64,000 nt of DNA, taken from Gyrodactylus bullatarudis (lineage: Eukaryota > Platyhelminthes > Monogenea > Gyrodactylidea > Gyrodactylidae). Position 1 is the stretch's first letter. Each line of letters begins with the position of its first letter. The translations under genes were made by a program, and so were the position numbers. The stretch lies in assembly GCA_012064415.1 (NCBI GenBank), contig SSNU01000081.1, positions 1 to 64,000 on the forward strand, in the 5' to 3' direction. Below the pieces are notes generated by a model. The model ran no database searches. It saw nothing but the letters and a program-made list of their open reading frames with translations, and was not told the origin of the DNA. Shown here piece after piece: positions 23,601-35,600 of the stretch.

Positions 23601-26600
23601 TGGGTCTGAAAAAATCAATATTCTTATCTCCAAATCCGATTTGTTTCTAAATGTTTGAAATGATAACCTTCATGACAAATGGCAGTATTCTTTTAATTTG
23701 GTTTAATTTCAAGAAAGGAATTGGGATACCTTGAATATCAGAGAGGAGAAAGAGTTTTACAAAGTATTTTAACCCTAATGTTCTCGTAGGGAGTGAAAAT
23801 TCGTTTTGGAAGGTTTCAAATAATAATAATGTACGAATATTATATCGATATGTTTTTTTTGTATTACAAATATCAAAATTATGTTACGATATGTATTGTT
23901 TAGGCTTTAATTATATGTTACTATACTATTAAATTATTTCGTGATACTATATGTAAAGCTAGTCAATATGAAAATGGGAATTTATGATTTTTACAAAAAT
24001 CTTATTTTTTTCATCAAGAAATCGAATCTGATCAAGATTTTTTGGAATCTAGATCATGAGGCCCTCTTTCACGATACGGAGAAAAAGAATTTAGAAAAAA
24101 TCAATTTTTAAGGAAAAATACGGCAAATTTGAAATCTAGCGATGGCGCCGAATTCCCATTTTTTTGAACTTTGAGTTGAAAATTTTTGTTGATTTAAATG
24201 TGAGAGAGTGATCAAAAGTTGATTTTTAGGATCACGATTAGTCAAAGAAATCAAATATTCTGATTCAGATTTTGAGAATCCGCCCATCTTCATGTGAGAA
24301 TCGAATTTTGATTTTTAAAACATTTACACTACTTGAAAATCGATTAAATTTTGATGATTCAAGATCCCTGGAAATTGGCGAGTCCATTGAAATTTTTATG
24401 GTCATAATCGGTTTCTTTGTCTTATTGTGATCCTAAGAATCAACTTTTGATCACTCTCTCACATTTAAATCAACAAAAATTATCAACTCCAAGTTCAAAA
24501 AAATGGGAATCCGGTGCCATCGCTAGATTTGAAATATGCCATAACTTTCTTTTTTTTCTTCAGATCCTGAAAGTGGAACCTACGATCTAGATTCCAAAAA
24601 ATCTTTATAATATTCGATTTCTTGATGAAAAAAATAAGAATCGAGCCGGTGTAAGAGTCTGATGAGAACCGGTGAAATAAAAGCTTTATTAATAATTATT
24701 CACTTGTCTTCCAATCCTCATAATGAATCTTTCATTAAAATCAGAATCTAATATATTTGAAGAAGTTCTCAAAAAATATGAACTGTCTGATTGTGATGAC
24801 TTGACCAATCTTAAATTAGTCATGTCTCACATTAGATCTAAATTGGATTACACTAAGTCTTTACTCTACTCATATCTTCATTGACCGGATGATTTTCGTT
24901 TTGCTTACAGACACTAGTTTTTCATATTTCATGCATTTTATGATAACTTTTCACACTCTCCAAATTGATGAATTTTATTGAACATTATTTTTATCTATTT
25001 ATTCCTTTTACATTTTTTAATGAGAACCTCTTCAAAGATTATATTATATTTATTTTTAATTATTATTTTATTGAAATATAAATGTTTTGTCTAACAAAAA
25101 AAGTTTTTTTTTCAATATATCATAATATGTTATGTTGAATTTTGATATGTTGCCACGAAAAGTATCGTATGTTACAAAACTACTTTACAAAACGAATGTT
25201 CTCGGGTAAAAAAGTTTGAGTTTATGAGTCCAAGCTAAATTTCAAGAGTTAGTAAACCAGGAAATATGAACATGCAGTTTAGTTAGTAACCTTTGATCTA
25301 AAATGCGAGAATTGAAATCAAGCTGTTTCCTTGTACTTTTCGGTAATACTACTACTCGGGTGCGAGAAAGCGTGTGTAAATAAACAACAACAAACAAAAG
25401 ATTGTGCACGAAGAATTTTACTGATTCATTCAAATAAAGTTGAGATAAGTTCAGATGACTAGTTTCGTTTCCACTTGTTTTATTCAAAGTTAATTTGAGA
25501 ATTGGTTAACTCCAATCGAGAAAAAAACTCACAATAAATACAAAACGATTCTGGATCAGATTCTAATGGAAATCTAATCAGGATTCTTTTGATCCCTTCG
25601 AAGAAATTAGATTTTATATTGAATTGTCAATCTACTAGTAAGTAGATGAAAATTAAATACCATTGGTTATTTTATCAAAGTTAATGGGAAGATGGGGCTT
25701 TATGATTTTTTACAAAACTCTCAATACAATGACCAGTTTAAGATTGTTTTTTAAGCATAACTTCTGAAAAGAACTGTTCTGAACATTATAATTATCATTG
25801 CTTAAGAGTATGTTCTTAAATATATACTAAGTATAAATGTATAAAATACGTATAAACTATCAATATTTGATGAATCGGGTATTTTCAACAAATATGAGGA
25901 TTATAATTTGTTTGTAAATTGTGATTAATTATTGGAGACCCCATTGGTAATGATTTTCAGCACCAGAAAAACGTCTCAGTATTAAGGAATTAGCGTAAAA
26001 ACAATACAAATCAATGATTTTTCAAAATCATTTTTACTGCTTGAAAATCATTGAGCTTATCAAACATTCTATGGTGATCAATTTTTGAAAATTCTTTCTT
26101 TAAAATCAACAAACAATTTTCAACTCAAAGCTCAAAAAATGGCGCTAACTCGAGATTCAAAATAGTTTTCATAAAAATTGATTTTTGCGAATTTTCTCGA
26201 TCAAAATTCGATTTCAGGATGAAAAAATTGAGAATTTAGTAAAAATTATAAATTCCCATCTTCATATTAAAAATAGCTTTAGATTGAATGATAAATTAAT
26301 CAATCAGGGTTAATTCAAAGAAGATTGTCTTGTAAAAGACAGTTTTCCCGGATGATTTAGTTTCGAATAAAACAATATGGAAAATGTAAGAGGTCTTAGT
26401 CATCATAATCTTATCATCAACTTTGAAAGACTTGTCAACAAACTAAAAAAACAAACAAATAACTGTCCAATGATTCACACAGCCCGGCCAAAATAAAAGA
26501 ATCGGTGAATCGGTGTTCAAAGATGAAAAATATGACAGAAAGATGTGTGCCGTGTGTTTAATAGGGAGAGTGAAGGAAGTACAAACTTAGTGTGAGATTT

Positions 26601-29600
26601 GGAAAAATTGTTTAGGCTACTACTGCCATAAAATGACTGAATTTTATTCACATGGCCTAGCCCATTGGGTGTATAGAGACGTGTTCGACTGAGATAGGAT
26701 AGATCACATGATATCCTTGCCTGGGCATGATTAAGACGCTTTTGATAACTGTTCTGGCGTAACTGCGGCATTCTATATGACATTTATTGTTTTTTTTATA
26801 TTGTGCATAATTCAAAAATATGATTAAAAATTGGGTTAATCTTCGCTTAGATTTAATAGATATTGGTGAAAAATATATATTGGAAAAATATGGCCATGTA
26901 TTTTGTTAATTTCAGTAAAAAATTAATTTCTAAAGTTTCACAGTCATTTCACGAAATAAGTGGAAAATTTTTCGATTTAAGAGGAAACTTTGACAAAATT
27001 AGAGATCAAGTTCCCTAAAATAAGAAAAATAAGAGGTGTAATTATCAAATGGGTTTCTCAAATTTTAGAGTTTTACAGTATTAGGAGAATGATATAATCT
27101 ATTCGAATATATTGTGGAAAGTTGATCGAAACGGAAAGACATTATTTCGTCTTTAGTCGACAGTTTTTCAATGTATAAGTAAAGAAGCCTTACGTGGATT
27201 AGTTCGATTTCATTAAAAAAATTTGAAATTCCTCTAGCTAGAAAGGAACAAGATGATTTTAATCGCTCATTAATTTTGTCAACATTTCCTCTTACAATCG
27301 AAACATTGACCACTAATTACTAGGGTCTCAAAAATAGTATCTCATCAACTGAAAAATAAGTAGAGAAAAGTACTTTCAAGAAAATTCAAGGGATTTTGAG
27401 TAAAAAATAGTCCTATACCGTAAATTGTTGCAGAATTTTTAGTCAATCTTGTGTCAACAAAATTTTGTTCAAATTTTTTTCCATGATAAAAAATGACCCT
27501 TCAACTTTTCTTGTGCATATTTTAAAAAATACATGCATTGTATATCCTTTTAGTTGAAATTTGAAATTCATGAAGGAATATTATCCAACAAAAAGCTACG
27601 ATCTAAGTGCTATTTTCTTACATGATGAAAGCTCCATATCAGGAATATAGCTATGAATTCATCGAAAATTGTGATTGGTAGCCAGTTGATGGATACTATA
27701 TTCTTAGATTAAATTTGATTAAAATAGTACAATAAAGTACCTGGGCAACAATTTAGTACAGAAATAGTACCACCTTTCAAATAGGATTAGATAAGCAGAT
27801 TTTTTCTTCAGATTATTAAAACTCAGTCAGTCCTTTGTCTAGAGTAAAAATAGACCAAATAATACATTTTTGAGGCCCTAGTAATTACGTAAAATGACTA
27901 ATAGAAAAGACCGATATGATTAGAGATTTCAATATTTTTTTGTGACAACTCAATGAGTCCCGAAATGTTAACATGTACACACACAGGATTGTTTCTGAAG
28001 GTAGATAGAGATTTTTTCAAGTGTATATCAATAATAATACAGTATCTGTAATATTGTTGTTATTATTATTTTGGAAATAATAATTGATACATCATACATA
28101 TCATACACTATAGGGGGGAGGTTTGGGTTTTTTATAGATAGACATAAAATATTTTTATTGATACAACAGTATGAGATCAAATAAAACTTACATTTTCCTA
28201 TCGTGAATGGATTCCCGGACGATTGAAGGACTTTTATCACGATTAAAATTCCTCTCTAAAGAGATAAACAAACCAAGTTAGAAAATGTTTGAAAGAACAC
28301 AACAGTCTGTTTGTGATGTGGGGGAGAGAGGTAATGTCAACTAACCTGAATTGCAAATTGTCGAATTGAACATGGAACCATTCATGCCCTAGAGAATAAA
28401 ATGGGAATGGGTTAGGTTGATTAAAAGATTAAATTGACATTTATTTATATTTAGATTAGAAATATACATGTCATTGATCTGAAAATGTAAATTTTGAACC
28501 ATTGTAAAACTAAAATTCTTTGTCTTACACCCCACATATTAGAATTGGAGCCAAATTTTCTTTCCATAGAGGTCTCTCAGATGAAGGACTTTGGACTGAA
28601 TTATAAGAATAAACTTGACACTTCTTTTTAATCTTTGTTTCGCTGATATTCAGCTCCCTGAGGACATTGAGGGTGTCCTCTTGAAATATGCTAACGATTT
28701 AAAGTTCGTCTTCAAAGTTAATAATGTCTCAGACATTAATAAAATAAATAACAACTTTTTAAAGATTCCCTTGAGACAATGGGGCTCTATATAAATAGAG
28801 ATAAATGCAAAACCATGCTCCCAGTTGGACTCCCTACAACCCTCTCGGAATCTCTTCTATTTCCTGGAGAAATTGTCTCCTTTACTTTGGACCTGGGTTT
28901 CAGTGTTAAGGATAATTTAAAAATTGATCCTTTTTCTAACTTATCTAGGATTAAATCTTTACTCTTTACAATGAAAAAATTCTCAAAAACTGTTAACTTA
29001 CGACTAAAAGCTTACAAAGCTTTAATATTACCATTATTTGATTATCTTGCCCCCTTATTACCTAATTTGAATTATGCTCAATCTCTGATGATTGAACGCA
29101 TTCAGTATAATTTTTTACATTTTTTATATCCCAATATAGACTCTTACAATGCTCTTATAGCTCTAAATCCACTTTGGGTCCGTAGATTTGCTTTTATCAT
29201 TAAGAAATTTTCTGAATTTTATGAATAAAAACTTACAGTAATGACATGTGTCTGAGGTGAATGACGCATAAGCGAAGAGTTATGAAATAAGGACTTTGGT
29301 GATTGTGACATGGTCCGCGTTACATTTTGACGTCGCTCAAGGATCGAGTCTAGACTGGGCAACATTTCAATGTCTCTCATAGCCATGGTCCTGGCGTCTA
29401 TTGGATTAATGCAGTTTGCATTGATGTACTGATTGGATATCTCCTTAACATCCGGCTGATTTATTTCGTAGGCCAGATTATTCTGGAAATTCAACAAAAG
29501 AATTAAAATCTTGAATAATTTTACAAATTTTAATCTACAAAATTGATATAAATTAAAGAGTAGCTGTGATAAAAGTTGTATTGGTCAAACTGCTAGAAAT

Positions 29601-32600
29601 TTCAAGATACTTTTAATGGAAATTTTGTTATCTGATGAAAAATAGGTCTATAACTCTATTCTTCTGATTGTTAATACTTTATTATCATATAAATGTTAGT
29701 TTATGTCTGATGAGCTCGTCGTACCATAGAAGAAGGCATGTAAAGGCAATCACCGTTGAGACGTTTGAATGACCAATTAAAAGTTGAAAAAATCGGGATT
29801 TCTTTAAAATCATAGATTCTCAACTTCATATCAATTGGCTTTAGATCTGATTTTTCAATTAAAAAACACCCCTTGGACATAATAGTTTTGCAAGTACCCC
29901 TTTCAAAAAATCCTCGCCACATTCGAGTTATTATTTGTTAACTGAATATTGATCAGCTTTAATCTATGCAAATATTTGATTAATTTTGAAACAGAATGAA
30001 CTCTATTGATTCTCTGATATAAATTGGCATCCGCATCTTTAGTTTATTGATCAATGAGGCGTGCGATTTGTTTACCCCTGTGAAATAGCCAACTGTCTGA
30101 TAGATGAGTAAAAGAATAAAGATAATAGAGGTCTTGTGTCGATTAAAATCAATCAATATAAATATGCCACACGTACGTACACAGAGGAAGCAATATGATC
30201 AGTCATTGATAAAACTAAGAATTCCTATATTTTATTTCCCAATGTAGTATGAAGATAAGAGGATGAAACGATAAAGGACAACATATACACAAAAATGTAT
30301 TCTGTTCCCAGGTTCAAGACTAAAGGAATCTAGAAGAAGATGAACTTCTTAAATTGACCTTTAAGTCTATTTATTTTTTTTGTTTACACACACAAGACAA
30401 ATTGGAACCTGAATGTAGTACTATTTGGAAGATGAAGAAAGAAGAAATTAATAATATTCCGATGAATCAGCCATGTGAGAGAGACCTCCCCCTATCATCT
30501 TTACTCTCTAGATTCAGTTGTAATAATAATTACTGTATTGTATTCAGATGCAAGATTACACATTTTTCTTGTTCTTACTATGCATTCACATCTCAAAAAG
30601 TGAAATGTTTATTCATTCACAGAGATAGTGTGTGTAGCATGTGAAGAAGAGGTAATCGATAAATTGCATTATATCATCAGGTAAAATACATTCAGAAAAT
30701 AGCGATAGTTTCTGTATTAGTCAGCAATATAGTTGTAGATATTGTATAGAATAGTTAACATTACTAACTCGCAGAACTAGAAAGAGATAAATAAATGATA
30801 AGCGATCGATTACGTCTATTGAAACTTGTCTATAGATTGGAATGAATTTTTGATCGAGTAGGCTTCATGTGAATTTAATTTACAGAAATTTTACAGATAT
30901 TTTTAATGCGAAATGCGAAAATCTGTAAATGAGTTACAGTAATTACCAGAAAAACTTCTTCTTTTCATGATGTTATTTTACTGAGTAAATTAATTTTTGA
31001 TATAATTTTTCTTTAACAAAATCATTTCTAGTGGGCTAATTGATGCCAAATATCTCTCGATATAGTCTACTCTACCTTGTGGAATTATGTCAATGGTTGG
31101 CTAGACAATGGATGTATACCATAATCAGACACATAAAAGAAAAATCATGTACGATTTATCGTCCGGAAGAGAGAATAATTTTAATTCAGTCTCATCTTAT
31201 TGGATAGAAGAAATGAATTCTTTCTGTGAGAGCAGCTTTAAGAATTTGGACGGAATATGTTTTACTACCCATAAGTGGATGAAATTTCAGATTTTGAAGA
31301 CTCTACAATTGAAAGTAGGTAATTATAGAGCAATTTCAAGAAGAAATTCAAAATTTTCCATATTCTTAAGAGAAAGCTTCTTTAGATGGTGTTCGTGAAC
31401 ATTTTACACAAAGCTGACAACTTTTTAGTAGTGTAAAAAATTTCTATGGTCAAAAGGAAAATTGTTTTACGGTTTATTTAATTTTGAATGGTTTTTCACA
31501 TTTGGACCAATAGGAATGATTTGGTTGTATTCTAATTAAATCTACTTTTACGGGATTTAATTTCGGGAAGCTTTTCTATAAAGTAGCTTTGACTTGAAAA
31601 AGTTTTCAACTATCAAAAAATCTGCCTCCCAAGAATGCCACCGAACAAAAGGTTTTTTTTCTACTATCGTCCAGACAATCTTTTGATAATTTTTACATCG
31701 GTTAAACTCATACATCTTTAAATTCTGATAAATGCTTTCTTCAAAATTTAAAAGGGAGTACTCACATTCTTGTGGTTTAATTCGTTCAGGGATATTGATT
31801 TCTTAGTATTTGGCAAGAGGTTGTCACCATACGACAGAGAATTGACATCGAGGGGGTATTTATCGAATGGATGTCGAGACATTGTCCTAGATTGACTAGT
31901 TATATTTGAAAACATTTTAGACATGGGACTGTTTCGCATGGGATCTAGAAATAATGAAGAAAAGTCAATGAAAAGTTTCAATAAAAATAGAAATAGCACA
32001 AAAGTAGTACAACGACCATTATCCTTGGACTCGATATCAAGTTTTTTGTTGATAAATTCTCAAAAATACCAAAAAGTCTCAAAGAGATATCTAATCTTGG
32101 ATAAAATAACTAATATTTATTATTAAAAATAGGTTTTCATCTACTTATCAGTAAAGCTAATTGATATGAAGTTGGGAATCTGTGATTTTTACAGAAATCT
32201 CGATATATATCAAGAATTCAAATTTGTTAAAGATTGTTTTGGAATCCTACTCATGTTGCCCACTTTTACCATTTGAAGAAAAAAATTCTGAATAAAAATT
32301 ATTTTTATGAAAATTATCGACAGTTACTCGATTTTCGAGAGATTTTGAATTATCGAAATTTCATTGATTTTCAAGTAGTGAAAATGATCAAAAAATCGAA
32401 TTTCAGCTCCCAAAAGATAATCAGGCATAAGATCAGATTCGGTAGAATTGATTTTCTTGTCTAATCTTAATCCTGAAAAACCTCTTTCCATCAACCTCCA
32501 ACTTTCAATCAATAGAAATTTTCGGTTCAAAGTTCGAAAAATAATTTTTTTCAGATTTTTTTCTTCAAATGGTAAAAGTGGGCAACATGAGTATGATTCC

Positions 32601-35600
32601 AAAACAATCTTTAACAAATTTGAATTCTTGATATATATCGAGATTTCTGTAAAAATCACAGATTCCCAACTTCATATCAATTAGCTTTAAATGGAAAATT
32701 CAATAGAAAATCTACTTTATTCTTAGAAGAAACCCTTTTTACATAGAATCCCCATTAGAAGTTCATTTAGAATCGTTTTTTTATCGTGGGTTTTTTATTG
32801 GTTTTCTTATCGTCTCGATAGGGTCAAGTAAGATCAAAGAAATATCCTACAAATTCGTATAGGGCTCAAAATAAAGCTAACCTATTATTAAACAATAATA
32901 ACTTGTGTGATAAAATGCGAGTTTTTTCATTAAATATAACTACAGAAATGATAAATTAAATTAGGAAGCGATTAATATAGGTATTCCAGTGGATGCCATA
33001 TCTATATCAAGATCATTTATTATTCTTAAGGGTGATCAGATGACTTACTTGGAGAAATGCAAGATGGGCTATTCTGAAAATGGAGGGAGAAATGTGATTA
33101 ATGTTTTTATCAAATAATGAAAATGTAAATGAATATACCTAGTTGATAATTTGTGAGTTTATGAATTGGACGGGTTTTGAAATTCTGATTGTAATTTACA
33201 GTAGAAATTGATTTTTCTACACTTAAATTCGAGTCAAATATTTTTTCTTCCGAACAATGTTTCGGCTGCAATGCAAATCTGATAGATCTAACATGGAAAA
33301 TGCCATTTATGAAAATTAAATTCGAAATTCCTAATTCTCTGATACCTCAAAATCCCATTTTCACAAACATCTTCAAAATATCCCAAATTTTTTATCCGGG
33401 TTTTTTTACTAGAATATGCAGTTCTGATTAAAAATACCTTACGAATCTATTTCTATTTAAAATTGCATTCAAACGGCCCAAAATTTAGATTTTAGTAGTA
33501 AAATTCATAGAAAATAGTAGGCGAATTTTAACATGAAGATGAAAATTTACTATTATTATGAATTTCAAAAAGGCCCTGAATTTCCACGTTTTTATCGATT
33601 TCAAAGATTAAAATAAATTCAATTTTAATATTTGGGATTAGAATCTGAAAAAGAATTGGAATTTGGTCAAAAAGGTTGAGATTTCTTGTAATGATGACAG
33701 AATTCTGTCTACTTTTCTCGTCAAATTCGTATTCTCTGTCCAATGATAATAAAACCCTAATTGCATTAAAATCTTTGACATTTTTTTGGTATCAAATGCC
33801 TAACAATGTGTCACTTTTTCATGTCACTAAATTTGAGCTGAGCATTTGATACTCTAATAGGGTAGACTCACTTCAAAATGTTTGGAATGATGATTTTCGA
33901 GTATGTCGAGTGTAGAAAGATTTTCATGATCTGTTCAAAAGTAAAAAATAAATGAATAATTCATTATTGGATGTTTTTAAAAAAGAACTTTATTATTAAA
34001 AATTTATTAGAGAAATACGCATTTCGCCAGGTCTTATCAATCTCTAATCCTGGTCTGATATATGTTTATAAAATTTTGAATTTTAATGAAAAATAGTAAA
34101 GTTGGGAAGAAAAACTTCCAATTGATGAAAAACCAAAAAAATTCTCCATTGATTTGTTTAACCCTTTCGATGCCGTTTGAAAACCAATAAAGATAGCTTT
34201 CTAATTCTTTTTGCATGTTTCTTAGAATTTTTTTTTGATAAAATTTAGAAAAACGAAATTTTTGAATTCCAACTTCTTCCACTAGATATTTTAATGGACA
34301 TATATGTCCAAACGGCCCTTAAGGGTAACAATTTTTAACTGTTTAATTTTTATATGAAATCAACAAAAATATACAGAATAAACAGCATTTATTCAAGAGT
34401 GAGCTATTACAAAGCAGCTTTCTTCATTTGAAATACAATAAAACATGTTACAAGTTATACAATAGGTAGATATCTTTCTTTTGCAGATTGAACAGCCTTT
34501 GCGTGAATTGGGATTCTCAACTCTGGCTGGGAGATGTTTCATAGAAGCAACTGACTCACAGGACAATTGAAGCATTGATTCATTACTTTTCCTAAGACTT
34601 TTTCTTGAGCGAGTGGTACATCCTTCTTCTTCAGATACGGGAATTTTAAACTTCTTCATTTCTGCGAAGCCTTGTTTGATTAAATCATCTGATAAATTTA
34701 GTTGGAAGTTCAGTAAATCAAGACAGTCTTCCTTGTCATTATTTCTTTTGTAAAGCAGCCAAGAGTTAACGATTGATGCAAATAGAACCCATTGGAATAT
34801 AGCAAAGTACCTAAAATAATAATTGTTAATAAAAAAAGTCTTACCAATTTTTTGCTCTGTGGTTTGGCTGGTATCTAGACATGAAAGAATCGAATAGATC
34901 AACACCACCCATTGACTTGTTATAAACTGATACGATTTCGGGATAGTGTACATCTATTCTTTTACTGCTTTTGGAGCACCAGCGTTTAATATTTGAAATG
35001 GGCTCAGCACCAGCAAAAGTTGAAGTGAAAGTTACAGCTTTGTTGAGTGTTTCATTATTCTCAAAATGAAGGTTTTGTCTAAACATACGAAATCAATTTC
35101 TTGACATGAAAGATTTTTTTTTCGGGGTATCTGGGGAGAAAGTAATGTTGACTTTTGGATGTAATCTTGTATCTCTCATGTTTTGGATAATCGGTACAGT
35201 TTGGACCGTTTCCTGTAGAGGAGTTTCATTGAATAAGGGAAGAGCCGAATAGTCAATTTGGTCTTCAATCTCTTCTAATTCTTCATCAGAGTTTTCAGCA
35301 TCTTAAATTAAGACAACTTGCCAAAAATCTCCCTTTCTTGATTCTTTATATGTTGCTTCACTATCCATACCTTTAAGTGCCGTTTGGACATATATGTCTT
35401 GTAGTTTAAACGTTATTAACTCTTTCTACCATCGAGTTACGTAATCCAATAAAGCTTCATCATAAAGTCAAGGTTGAATTCTATTGGTCACCTAAATTAT
35501 AAAATAAAAACATTGTTTTTCCCATGGAAAACTTATAAAAAAAATTTTCAATAAATCAAAAAAAATTCCCTAAATAAATCTTCAATTTTGAAATAGAAAA

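Noticed and set aside
23158..23601. 147-codon minus-strand frame
   Set aside because: Its 3' half lies in the right arm of a fold-back element and it has no protein resemblance.
24645..24670. CTGATGA followed by GAAA, the hammerhead ribozyme core pattern
   Set aside because: The bases between them do not form a stem II, and no proper cleavage triplet and stem I partner lie at the right distance.
28028..28240. 70-codon minus-strand frame
   Set aside because: It overlaps the real 64-nt exon 28255-28192 in another frame.
30354..31398. Two 96-codon plus-strand frames
   Set aside because: No family resemblance, no matching splice signals, and they lie within an intron of the minus-strand gene.
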